Position numbers and translations under genes: made by a program. From the NCBI GenBank assembly GCA_903632075.3, contig CAHIKZ030000130.1, positions 388,501 through 452,500 on the forward strand: a stretch of 64,000 nucleotides of DNA. The letters are read 5' to 3'. A model generated the notes under the pieces. It saw only the letters and a program-made list of their open reading frames with translations, ran no database searches and was not told the DNA's origin. This DNA comes from Acanthosepion pharaonis (taxonomy: Eukaryota > Mollusca > Cephalopoda > Sepiida > Sepiidae). Positions 56,170 through 64,000 of this stretch are shown one piece after another (positions within the stretch are counted from its first letter, which is position 1; every line of letters begins with the position of its first letter).

Positions 56170-56660
56170 ATATACTGTACCTATGAACACTAATGGGTAT
56201 GTCCCAATCCTCATAAATATGTTGGACACTATTGTAAGGGGAGGGTAATATGCTGTCTGGAGGCATGGTGGAGTAATGGATAGCGGCTTGGATTGAGGAA
56301 TCCGAGAGCCAAATTCGAATTCCATTTGAATCCATTACATTCACTTATATGCTAATACCCTTGGGAAAGGTATGAATCCTCTTCTTGCTATAGATAAATA
56401 GCAGGACAGACCAGGTTCTATAGCTCTATAGTTCTATAGTTCGATGGCAGCTGGTTTACTACAGAAAGAAATGGCAACCTACTGCAGGAAAAAATCTGCC
56501 TCATCAGTCATGTATCAAAAGATACATGATTGCCTAAGCGTGTATCAAACATGGCACATAACATATGTGTTATATACTGTACCTATGAACACTAATGGGG
56601 ATGTCCCAATCCTCATAAATACATTGGACACTATTGTAAGTGGAGGCAATATGATGTCTA
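56170..56660 (+). mobile_element. tRNA-derived SINE (56259-56562) between ~90-bp direct repeats
   Basis: The SINE has head 'ggaggcatggtggagtaatg' and the 'cagaaagaaatggcaac' variant tail. On each side lies 'atactgtacctatgaacact' followed by 'aatggg.atgtcccaatcct' and 'ggacactattgtaag' (56170-56257 and 56570-56660). These are much longer than a normal target-site duplication. Confidence 0.75.
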
Positions 56661-56799
56661 AGTAATCCACCACTAGCAGTGGTTTACCTACTTCATGCTG
56701 CTGGCGAGTATTGTATTTTGTTGATGTTATAAAGATTACGATTTCATTTTCAACCTCCATTTTGGTTATTCCTCATTCAGTAACCCTTCCTAGGTTACA

Positions 56800-57057
56800 A
56801 CGGCTTGGAAGAAAAGAGGTGGATTCATATCTTTCCCAAGGATATTTGCATGTAGGTCTAATATAACAAACCCAACCAGAATTGGAACTCTGCTGTCCAA
56901 TTTCCAATTCTGTGCCGTTATCCACTTGCATATCCAAGCTTACAGCACCTGATATTCCCAAAATAGTCATCCATTTAGGCATTGACCAAGCTCAACATTG
57001 TTTAATTTTGGTAATCGAACGAGAACCGGTGTTTGAACATGATATGGCCATAAGCCG
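56800..57057 (-). mobile_element. Chimeric 5S-rRNA/tRNA SINE, copy F
   Basis: Minus-strand 57057-56939 follows 5S rRNA ('gaacaccggttctcgttcga', 'aacaatgttgagcttggtc'), although box A and box C are altered. The tRNA-like segment is partly deleted. 'agttccaattctggttgg', 'gttatattagacctacatgc' and the body 'cccttgggaaagatatgaat' follow. Confidence 0.75.
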
Positions 57058-57071
57058 TCTGATATATTAAA

Positions 57072-57330
57072 AATCATCATCATCCAGTCTCACTGCTTGT
57101 ACAGACTCCCATGACTATCGCCATCTCATTCTATTGTTCATCCTATTTGGCAGATCAGAGGGATTACAGTTTATGTCATCACAAATCTGCTTGATATAGA
57201 TCTTGACCTGTCATCCTCTGCTAGCTCTTCCTTGCATAGGCTCCCACAAAAGAACTTCACAGAAAATTTCATCTTTTGCTCTCCAGTAATTCCCTGCAAA
57301 TGTGACTCTATGCTCTTTGACTGGGTGAGT
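57072..57330 (-). mobile_element. LINE-like 3' repeat with (GAT)n end
   Basis: It begins on the plus strand with 'atcatcatcatccag', so the minus strand ends in GATGATGAT. Blocks 'ctgcttgta', 'attctattgttcatc', 'attacagtt.atgtcatc' and 'agctcttccttg' recur at 59086-59340 and 60283-60520. These ends resemble the SINE tail. Confidence 0.55.
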
Positions 57331-57419
57331 GTTCCAATACAATGGTCAAACAATCTCTTCAAGTGACATTCAAAGCCACTCTTAACATGCAAGTGTAGGC
57401 TCAATCCAATCTTCTTTCC

Positions 57420-57600
57420 AACTGTCATGTAAGGGTAAATGCTGCGAAGCCTTACAAAGGAACTGGTTTGGTTTGTTTTACAGCATATAACCTCAATACC
57501 AACAAAATTTTTATTGCTGGTCATATTTTTTTTTCCCAAAAAATGTATTGCTGGTAATATTTTTTTTTTTCAAAAAATGTATTGCTACAGTATATACAGT
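57420..57600 (-). mobile_element. LINE-associated 3' repeat fragment
   Basis: The minus strand has 'accagcaatacatttttt' units and 'aaacaaaccaaaccagttcc', matching 33540-33750. Probably an RTE-type 3' untranslated remnant. Confidence 0.45.
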
Positions 57601-57602
57601 AG

Positions 57603-58010
57603 TCAGACTATTGTCCTCATCTTTTTTTGTATAATTTGTCTAGCGTTTGGCCGTTATGCGCTCCGCCTTCTTCAGGCGGTTGGAATTTCGAACTGAACCC
57701 TTTATTTCGATCACTGGGGCAGACTGTTCTAGTTCCACATGCCATGTTTGATGGATGTCAGTTATCAGTTATCTCCTGCTAATTTTCCCTCTGAAAGTTC
57801 TCCACTGCCTTAACTGGGTATTGAACTCACACTCTTTGGGTCTGTCACTGGATCTAACCAACACCTTTATCCACTGTGCCATGTGTCCTTGAGTGATCGA
57901 AATAAAGGGTTCAGTTCGAAAATCCAACCACCTGAAGAAGGTCGGAGCGCATAACAGCCGTAAACGTTAGACAAATATGGCGACAAAGATGAGGACAATA
58001 GTCCAACTAA
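57603..58010. repeat. Fold-back repeat, 'cctgaagaaggtcggagcgc' arms
   Basis: The left arm (57603-57720) and right arm (57896-58008) are inverse copies sharing 'gaagaaggtcggagcgcata', 'aataaagggttcagttcgaa' and 'gatgaggacaatagtc'. The spacer of ~175 bp is unique. It is related to 16330-16615 and, more distantly, to 58610-58730 and 59450-59580. Confidence 0.7.
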
Positions 58011-58059
58011 TGTAAATACTGTACATAATACCTCATCTCAGAAATATAGACAGACTCCA

Positions 58060-58600
58060 AATGTATTGCTGTTAATATTTTTTGAAAAATATACTGCTTG
58101 TAATAATTTTTCCAACAAAGTTTTGCTGGTATGAAAACCTATTTTTACACTTTTAAAGTGCTTTGACCCGAGTTTGGGGTTTAACTAATTGCCCATAGCT
58201 GGGACCCTAACAGGTGCTACCACCCCGGGTCAGGGTGGACCTGGGAACACCAGCAATTAAGAAGTGGTCCCATGCTACTCAAAACCTCCTGATCAGAGGC
58301 CTTACTGTCAGACATAGTGTATTGTCTTACCCAGAATGCAAAGGAACAGTTGCTTGGAAGAGGCTCTTTTTCATGCTATCTGGAATCTTTATTTCCACAC
58401 TTGATGGCACACCAGGCTTTACCAATGCATGTATTTACATCATCACAGCTAGAGATTTTACTACCCAGATAAGTAAATTCTTCTACACAATTGAGAGATG
58501 TGCCAGATACCATTTTCATTGTTCCATTTTTATTTAAGCTTATGTATTCTGCTTTGTCTTAGTTAACATGGAGATCTAGAACAATCTACCCCTGGGGACT
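58060..58600 (-). pseudogene. RTE-type LINE fragment (RT C-terminal part plus 3' repeat)
   Basis: The minus strand from 58600 reads 'KAEYISLNKNGTMKMVSG', 'LNCVEEFTYLGSKISSCDD', 'VNTCIGKAWCAIKCGNK' and 'SNCSFAFWVRQYTMSDS'. This is the RT thumb/connection region of RTE LINEs ('FTYLGSKISS..DVN.RIGKAW.A'). It then joins the 'accctgacccggggtggtag' repeat at 58215-58240 and 'accagcaa' units. Stops are present. Confidence 0.7.
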
Positions 58601-58609
58601 AAATAAAGG

Positions 58610-58724
58610 GGTTCAGTTAGAAATTCCAACGTATATCACCTGAAGAAGACTAAAGTGTACAATGGCCATTGATGTCATGAATATAGCAATAAAGACAAGG
58701 ACAACAGTCCGAACAATACAAATA

Positions 58725-58763
<39 letters not shown>
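58610..58763. repeat. Repeat with 'gaagaagactaaagtgtaca' motif and (TA)n
   Basis: 'ggactaaataaaggggttcag', 'aaattccaacgtatatca' and 'gtcatgaatatagcaataaag' recur at 59445-59580. The copy ends in a TA tract (58732-58763). Confidence 0.65.
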
Positions 58764-58765
<2 letters not shown>

Positions 58766-58779
58766 TAACTATACTCATT

Positions 58780-59023
58780 TCAAAAAACCTTTGAATTTTT
58801 GATTTGCCAATAATCAAATCAATCTCGAAGGAAAAAAGGTTTTAAAAAAAGAAAGAGCTAGAAACATGAAAGTCTGTCGAAAAAAATTGCACAGATGCAG
58901 GTTTGAAGCCCAAAGAAAAAACCCCGACACGAGTAAACAACTAACTAACAAAAGAGCTCAATACAACCATAGACCTAGTAAGCCAGACAAACCTACCCAG
59001 GTTTCACCTAAGCAGATCGTCAG

Positions 59024-59087
<64 letters not shown>
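58780..59087. other. Unassigned sequence ending in (TA)n
   Basis: An 81-residue frame (58866-59111) is Lys/Arg/Pro-rich for ~55 residues and then reads through a TA tract (59029-59087). No domain is recognised, and the C-terminus is microsatellite, so it is probably not a gene. Confidence 0.35.
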
Positions 59088-59089
<2 letters not shown>

Positions 59090-59340
59090 TCCAGTTGCAC
59101 TGCTTGTATGAACTCTTGTGACTCTCTGTTGCCATGCAATTCTACTGTTCATCATATTCGATAGGTCAGTGGTATTACAGTTGATGTCATCTCAAATCTA
59201 CTTGACTTGGCTTGTCAAACTCTAACAGTTCTTCCTTGTGTAGGCCTCCATAAAAGAAGTTCACTAACAAATTTAACTCACCTGCAATGCCCTCTGAATC
59301 TGACTTTACACTAGTGGCTGATATTGGACAGAGGTTTCCA
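59086..59340 (-). mobile_element. LINE-like 3' repeat with (GAT)n end, copy 2
   Basis: Same blocks as 57072-57330, including 'ctactgttcatcatattc' and 'agttcttccttgtgtaggc'. It is inserted next to the TA tract. Confidence 0.55.
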
Positions 59341-59364
59341 TATAATTGGGAGCGGGGACAGTAC

Positions 59365-59580
59365 TAATTACATTTTCATTTAATAAGCTTATGTATTCTG
59401 CTTTGTCTTAGTTAACATGGTGATCTACAACAATCTACCCCTGGGGACTAAATAAAGGGTTCAGTTTGAAATTCCAACGTATATCAAATGAAGAAGGCCA
59501 AAGTGTAAAATGGCCATTGATGTCATGAATATAGCAATAAAGAGGAGGACAACAGTCTGAACAATACAAAGTGTAAATAT
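59365..59580. repeat. Second copy of 58545-58730 repeat
   Basis: 'cttatgtattctgctttgtc' with 'ttagttaacatgg' and 'caatctacccctggggacta' matches 58538-58600, which is RTE coding on the minus strand. The fold-back-type motif follows. The linkage of LINE coding and this motif is thus duplicated. Confidence 0.6.
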
Positions 59581-59668
59581 AGGTGTATATATATAATAAA
59601 TAATACTACTAATAATATACTAATAATAATGACACTGATAAGTATTGTGAACTTTATTATTTCTAATT

Positions 59669-59711
<43 letters not shown>

Positions 59712-59772
59712 TGATCATCATCCAATTGTACTGCTTGTATGAACTGTATAATGTTATATGCTTGTATAATCA

Positions 59773-60290
59773 AGGAGGCATGGTGGAGTAATGGATAGCG
59801 GCTTGGAATGAGGAATCACAGAGCCGAGTTCGAATTCCAGTCGAATCCATTACATTCACTTACGTGCTAATACCCTTGGGAAAGGTATGAATCCTCTTCT
59901 TCTCCCCCCAGCTATGGGTAAATAGCAGGACAGACTGGGTTCTATAGCCTTGGATGACAACTGGTCTAGAAGGACAACTCTGAATTCAAAACCTGCGGAG
60001 GGTCGTTTGGGAACTTTGTGGCACTCGGTGCACCAGGTCTCTGTATTCACCCCTTCAAAAATCTTAGATGAAGGTGAATGGAGTCTCTCTGAGCCTTGGT
60101 TGGCAATCCATTTAGTGATGGTGTCACGATAAAAACACCCTTGGTAGCCCTAGCGAAGCATCAAGAATTCAAGCTATTTTGACAAGATTATGAACTACAC
60201 CAATCAAAGTATTAGCTATGACAGATAAGGAATACTGGAAAGATGTAGTGAGTTCAATCTCGGCTGAGGCCGCAAGATGATGATGATGAA
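59773..60290 (+). mobile_element. tRNA-derived SINE, full length
   Basis: Head 'ggaggcatggtggagtaatg'; box-B-like 'gagttcgaattcc' (59825-59837); body 'cccttgggaaaggtatgaat', 'agctatgggtaaatagcagg' and 'ctgaattcaaaacctgcgga'; 3' part 'gagccttggttggcaatcca' and 'tggtgtcacgataaaaacac'; tail 'ggccgcaagatgatgatgat'. At ~515 bp this is the longest copy and a good reference for the family. It is followed at once by a LINE-like 3' repeat (60283-60520). Confidence 0.9.
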
Positions 60291-60520
60291 CTGTTGTGAC
60301 ACTCTGTTGCCATCAAATTCTACTGTTCATCATATTCAACAACAACAGTGGTATTACAGTTGATGTCATCACAAATCTACTTGACCTGGCTTGTAGTCAT
60401 CTACCAGCTCTTCCTTGTGTAGGCTTCCATAAAAGAAGTTCACTAACAAATGCATTTTTAGCTCTCCTGCAATACCCTCTGAATCTGACTTTACGCTTAT
60501 TGATGACGGCTGATACTGGC
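60283..60520 (-). mobile_element. LINE-like 3' repeat, copy 3
   Basis: 'ctactgttcatcatattcaa', 'attacagttgatgtcatcac' and 'agctcttccttgtgtaggct' match 59130-59250. Together with the SINE it shares the GAT-type junction. Confidence 0.55.
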
Positions 60521-60584
60521 AGATAATATATTCCTACTTGTTCTTTATTCTATCATTTTGCTGGATTCCTATCCATACTCAATC

Positions 60585-60614
60585 TGTGTGTGTGTGTGTG
60601 TGTGTGTGCATATA

Positions 60615-60662
<48 letters not shown>
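60585..60662. repeat. (TG)n(TA)n microsatellite
   Basis: TG run, then 'catatatgtgtgtg', then a TA run directly before the inverted tRNA-like element. Confidence 0.9.
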
Positions 60663-60665
<3 letters not shown>

Positions 60666-60824
60666 TAAGAAATGGACAAAGTCCGACAATTTATTAAAGA
60701 CATTTTTATGTTTAACATTCTTTTTATAGATACAAGTATTTAAGTAAATGCTCTGTTTATAATAAACAGTATTAAATAACATTTACTGGCCTGAATGTCC
60801 GAGAAATTTTCATAGAAAATATTT

Positions 60825-60905
60825 GTCCTTTGACAGGATTCGAACCTGCAGCCTATACGGAATCGTCATTTAGCCTGACGTGCCTAACCAATCGGCCACA
60901 AAGGA
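60825..60905 (-). tRNA. tRNA-like sequence (Ser/Leu-type, class II), inverted copy
   Basis: On the minus strand the acceptor TCCTTTG (60905-60899) pairs with CAAAGGA (60832-60826). The D-arm is 'ggccgattggttaggc' and the T-arm 'gcaggttcgaatcctgt'. The anticodon stem CGTCA/TGACG closes loop GGCTAAA. It has a longer variable region, as in Ser/Leu tRNAs. The loop has G at position 33 and reads CTA at the anticodon, so it is probably not a normal decoding tRNA; a tRNA-derived pseudogene is likely. Confidence 0.6.
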
Positions 60906-61107
60906 TCGCTCGGTTGGCAAGTACTTGTATCTATAAAAAGAATGTTAAACATAAAAATGTCTTTAATAAATTGTCAGACTTTGTCCCTTTCTTAATGTAT
61001 GACGTCATTTGTTTACATTTGATACGCCATGAGCAGTTATGAATGTACGAGATTCATTGAAGATTGAAGTTTATAAGCAGTAAATTCAACCTTGCCAACC
61101 GAACTGA

Positions 61108-61188
61108 TCCTTTGTGGCCGATTGGTTAGGCACGTCGGGCTAAATGACGGTTCCGTATAGGATGCAGGTTCGAATCCTGTCAAAGGAC
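61108..61188 (+). tRNA. tRNA-like sequence (Ser/Leu-type, class II), direct copy
   Basis: TCCTTTG (61108-61114) pairs with CAAAGGA (61181-61187). D-arm 'ggccgattggttaggc', anticodon arm CGTCG-GGCTAAA-TGACG, 14-base variable region with TCC/GGA, T-arm 61164-61180. Box A and box B are good matches. It is 81 nt with no intron. Position 33 is G instead of U and the anticodon reads CTA, as in the inverted copy, so this may be a repeat-borne pseudo-tRNA. Confidence 0.6.
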
Positions 61189-61317
61189 GAATATTTTCTA
61201 TGAAAATTTCTCGGACATTCAGGCCAGTAAATGTTATTTAATACTGTTTATTATAAACAGAGCATTTACTTAAATACTTGTATCTATAAAAAAATGGTAA
61301 AAATAAAAATTTCTTTT

Positions 61318-61382
<65 letters not shown>
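61318..61382. repeat. (TA)n microsatellite
   Basis: About 31 TA units following the tRNA-like inverted repeat. Confidence 0.95.
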
Positions 61383-61386
<4 letters not shown>

Positions 61387-61499
61387 CAGAATATTTTGAA
61401 AATTTGTCATGAAATTTTACAAAAATAATTAAAAAAACTCAAAAAAAACGTTTTTGTTGATAGTTGGTGCTTGCGTACCATTGAATATTGCTGACACGT

Positions 61500-61750
61500 G
61501 GTTCAGTGTGCCTACTGTATATTTAGAGATTTTTGATAAAATCCAAAGGAGAATCAGCAATATTATTGGTCTTGACCTGGCATCTCAGCTTCAATCACTT
61601 TGCCACTGTTGTGAATCTCCAGAATCTTACATATTTTTAAGTATATTTAGAGATTCTTGATAAAATCAAAAGGAGAATCAGCAATATTATTGGTACTGAC
61701 CTGGCATCTCAGCTTCAGTTACTTTTTCACCGCTGTAATGTAACTTTACC
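61500..61750 (+). pseudogene. LINE RT C-terminal motif, tandemly duplicated
   Basis: 'YLEIFDKIQRRISNIIGLD' and 'LASQLQSLCHCCE' (61517-61620) are repeated at 61635-61735 with few changes ('gataaaat', 'aaaggagaatcagcaata', 'gacctggcatctcagcttca'). The motif occurs just before the 'SHRRxV' block in the 34.5-kb LINE. Confidence 0.6.
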
Positions 61751-61779
61751 GTGCTTTTTCTATAAATACTTTCATAGTC

Positions 61780-62140
61780 ACTGTTCGGACAAACTCTTAG
61801 CTATCGTACCTAGAGTCATGAATTTAAGTGCAGCACTAGATTGGCAGTAAGGTGTCATCAATTCACTGTTGAATTGGCTAGATGTAACTGTAGGTTTTAT
61901 GCTAACAGTTTCTTTTTTCACACCTCTCGCTTGTGGAACTCTCTTCCAGTTCCATGCTTTCCAGCCAATTTTGATCTTTAAAAATGTAAATGCAATGTCA
62001 GTCATTATTTACTTTCTTCTTGATTACTTTTGTTTTATTGTTCTTTCTCTTTAATAATATTTCTCTTTTTTTTTTATTCTTTCACACTCAGTAACCTCTT
62101 GTGTCTTGGATGGGGGGGATATGATTTAAAAAAGAAAAAC
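61780..62140 (+). pseudogene. LINE C-terminal end and 3' tail
   Basis: 'VSFFTPLACGTLFQFHAF' (61907-61960) corresponds to the 'SFFPRTxxLWNSLPV' LINE terminus. It is followed by 'IFKNVNAMSV' and a T-rich 3' region ending in A-rich sequence near 62135. This is the sense copy of the motif found antisense at 3.8 kb. Confidence 0.55.
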
Positions 62141-62235
62141 ATAATTTCATCCCTAACACTTCACTGACAGCAAGACCCTCAACTTTCAAATACTTCAAAG
62201 AGCCGCACTCTTTTCCTTTTATCAAGGGATGTGCA

Positions 62236-62655
62236 TATAATGGATATCAGTTCAGAATGAAAAATCGGAGAGCCGAGTTCAAATTCCAGATCATAACGTC
62301 AATGTGAACTCTGTGATCCTTTCCTTAGTTGCATAGTAAGTGCTTTGCCAGGGTGATGTATGATTTTGAATCCAGAGTTGTCCTTCTCCTAGACTAGTTG
62401 CTAACCAAGGCTACAGAACCCAGACTGTCAAACTATTTACCCATAGTTGGAGGTTTTGAATACAGAGCTGTCTTTTTCTTAGACTGGTTGCCACCCGTGG
62501 CTATAGAATCAAGTCTGTCCGGTTATTTAGCCACAGCTGGTGATGGGAAGAGATTGATTTATATCTCTAGCAAGGGTATTTGTGCCTAAGTTAAACTCAA
62601 ATGGGATTCAAACTCAGCTCGATCTGAGCCATTATCCATTACTTTACTATACGTG
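62236..62655. mobile_element. Two overlapping, opposite SINE fragments
   Basis: Plus-strand head part 'aatcggagagccgagttcaa' at 62263-62290. Minus-strand unit at about 62655-62385 with 'aagtaatggataatggctc', 'gagtttgaatcccat' and 'ccaactatgggtaaatag'. The minus unit lacks the 5S head. Both are diverged. Confidence 0.55.
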
Positions 62656-62877
62656 CATGGTTCAAATAATAGGAAAAATTATCTCCAAAAAATTGTTAAT
62701 TCAATGTTCACTGGCGAAAAAGAATTATTTGTACAAAGCAGAACATGTCTGAAAAGTGAGGTAAAAAAAAAAAAAAAAAAAATGAAATTGGATTTATACA
62801 GTTTTTTATTCTGAAAATTGACAACAGAAATTAAAAACTATTTATTTATTAGATTATTTACCAGAAAAATTTTATAC

Positions 62878-63345
62878 AGTATAACCCGGATATAAGAGAG
62901 TTGTCGGGACCGAAGAAGTCTCTTATATCCGGGTTTGGTCTATTTTGTTTAGGTAAGTATGGGCTCTAATTTGGGACCAGAGAAAATCTCTCTTATATCC
63001 GGATTTCTCTTATATCCGGGTTTGGTCTATTTTGTTTAGGTAAGTATGGGCTCTAATTTGGGACCAGAGAAAATCTCTTATATCCGGGTTTCTCTTATAT
63101 CAGGGTTACACTGTATTTACAGTCTCTTATATCCGGGTTACACTGTATATACAGTGTAACCCGGATATAAGAAACCCGGATATAAGACAGATTTTCTCTG
63201 GTCCCAAATTAGAGCCCATACTTACCTAAACAAAATAGACAAAAACCCGGATATAAGAGAAACCCGGATATAAGAGACTTCGTCTCCGGTCCCGACAACT
63301 CTCTTATATCCGGGTTTCTCTTATATCCGGGTCACACTGTATAAC
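62878..63345. mobile_element. Inverted pair of 'cccggatataagag' MITEs
   Basis: The left unit (62878-63145) and right unit (63152-63343) meet at 'tacactgtatatacagtgta'. Each contains 'gttgtcgggaccg', 'ggtctattttgtttaggtaa' and 'tttgggaccagagaaaat'. The left unit has the internal module twice (62935-63025 and 63020-63090). Confidence 0.8.
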
Positions 63346-63594
63346 ATTATAAAAGTATGTGAATCAACTATAATTAAATATTTATGAATTACTGTTTTAT
63401 AAAGAAATAAATATCAAAAGATTTTTTTTTTATTATTCACAAATAATGTCTGTGAACAAGAAAATTTAAATAAACATATAACAAATAACTGTAATTGCAA
63501 TTTTATAAAAAAATGCATATTTGGAGCATTTCTTTCGTTTGCTCTCATCACATAAATTCTCGAAAATAGGCTGCGAGCATCACTTCTGCTTATA

Positions 63595-63955
63595 CAGTGT
63601 GACCCGGATATAAGAGAGTTGTCGGGACTGGAGAAGAAGTCTCTTATATCCGGGTTTCTCTTATATCCGGGTTTGGTCTATTTTATATACATTAACACAG
63701 GCTCTAATTTGGGAGCAGAGAAAATCTCTCTTATATCCGGGTTTCTCTTATATTCGGGTTTGGTCTATTTTATATACATTAACACAGGCTCTAATTTGGG
63801 AGCAGAGAAAATCTCTCTTATATCCGGGTTTCTCTTATATTCGGGTTTGGTCTATTTTATATACATTAACACAGGCTCTAATTTGGGAGCAGAGAAAATC
63901 TCTCTTATATCCGGGTTTCTCTTATATCAGGGTCTCTTATATCCGGGTTGCACTG
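63595..63955. repeat. MITE-derived 87-bp tandem array
   Basis: Starts 'cagtgtgacccggatataag'. The module 'tggtctattttatatacatt' plus 'aacacaggctctaatttggg' and 'agcagagaaaatctctctta' repeats three times with a period of 87 bp (starts at 63674, 63761 and 63848). It ends 'ggttgcactgtatttagag'. It is a variant of the element at 62.9 kb. Confidence 0.85.
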
Positions 63956-64000
63956 TATTTAGAGATTACAAGAAAATACAAGAATTATCAGCAATGTTAT
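63956..64000. other. Window end; possible LINE fragment
   Basis: 'tttagagattacaagaaaat' with 'acaagaattatcagcaatgt' resembles 61517-61562 and may start another copy of that LINE motif. Cut by the window edge. Confidence 0.3.

Larger units (their letters stand above)
60664..61310. repeat. Inverted repeat carrying two tRNA-like genes
   Basis: Arms at about 60720-60920 and 61095-61290 are inverse copies ('acttactcaa'-like ends, 'aacagtattaaataaca', 'ttactggcctgaatgtcc', tRNA-like core). A second inverse pair of 'ctttttatagatacaagta' and 'aagacatttttatgtttaac' lies at 60690-60740 and 60920-60970. The palindromic unit may be mobile, and a diverged relative lies at 965-1110. Confidence 0.75.

Noticed and set aside
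57171..57539. 122-residue minus frame
   Set aside because: Made of LINE-like 3' repeat pieces; no conserved motif in the translation.
60830..61042. 70-residue frame 'MTGFEPAAYTESS...'
   Set aside because: It reads through the inverted tRNA-like sequence; a common artefact of antisense tRNA translation.

Overview
This window looks like intergenic and intronic DNA from a large, AT-rich, repeat-dense animal genome, most probably a cephalopod and most likely an octopus. That assignment is an inference. It rests on a long intronless-CDS C2H2 zinc-finger gene of the type greatly expanded in octopus, abundant tRNA-derived SINEs, several decayed LINEs, Penelope-like elements, and long TA/CA microsatellites. 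No bacterial, organellar or viral gene organisation is visible.

Only one intact protein-coding gene is convincing: a minus-strand zinc-finger protein of 488 residues and 17 fingers (30890-32356). A plausible 3' splice site and two tiny upstream ORFs lie in its 5' leader. Nearly every other open frame is a microsatellite translation, the antisense of the zinc-finger gene, or part of a mobile element.

Layout. 1-4.1 kb: AT-rich DNA with a stem-loop repeat, a small tandem array and a LINE tail. 4.46-4.99 kb: pogo/Tigger-like MITE. 5.4-6.6 kb: duplicated block. 7.8-16.1 kb: LTR-like, promoter-bearing repeats in direct and inverted orientation, an LTR/PBS/gag-start remnant, and a 1.5-kb minisatellite of 25-bp units. 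16.3-19.1 kb: fold-back element and a hAT element carrying a nested mariner. 20.1-23.3 kb: 3.2-kb inverted repeat with a Penelope-like C-terminus. 24.3-25.1 kb: LINE remnant. 27.7-30.3 kb: LINE tails, a U2 snRNA fragment and SINEs. 30.9-32.4 kb: zinc-finger gene. 33-39.4 kb: SINE, LINE and Merlin remnants. 40.0-43.6 kb: 3.6-kb palindrome, followed by a Penelope-like ORF fossil. 45.6-50.1 kb: tandem SINE arrays, a CA-based compound satellite and a second mariner with a perfect 48-bp hairpin at its break. 51-60.5 kb: SINEs, RTE-type LINEs, a Helitron helicase end and a MADE1-like MITE. 60.7-61.3 kb: inverted pair of tRNA-like genes. 62.9-64.0 kb: arrays of a 'cccggatataagag' MITE.

The most interesting signal is a chimeric SINE, present as six copies all on the minus strand. 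Its 5' head is derived from 5S rRNA and is fused to the tRNA-derived SINE that also occurs alone in the window. The SINE's GATGAT-type tail resembles the ends of repeats lying among RTE-type LINE remnants, which suggests, but does not prove, a LINE/SINE partnership. A second theme is that Penelope-like 3' ends appear to make up the large palindromes.
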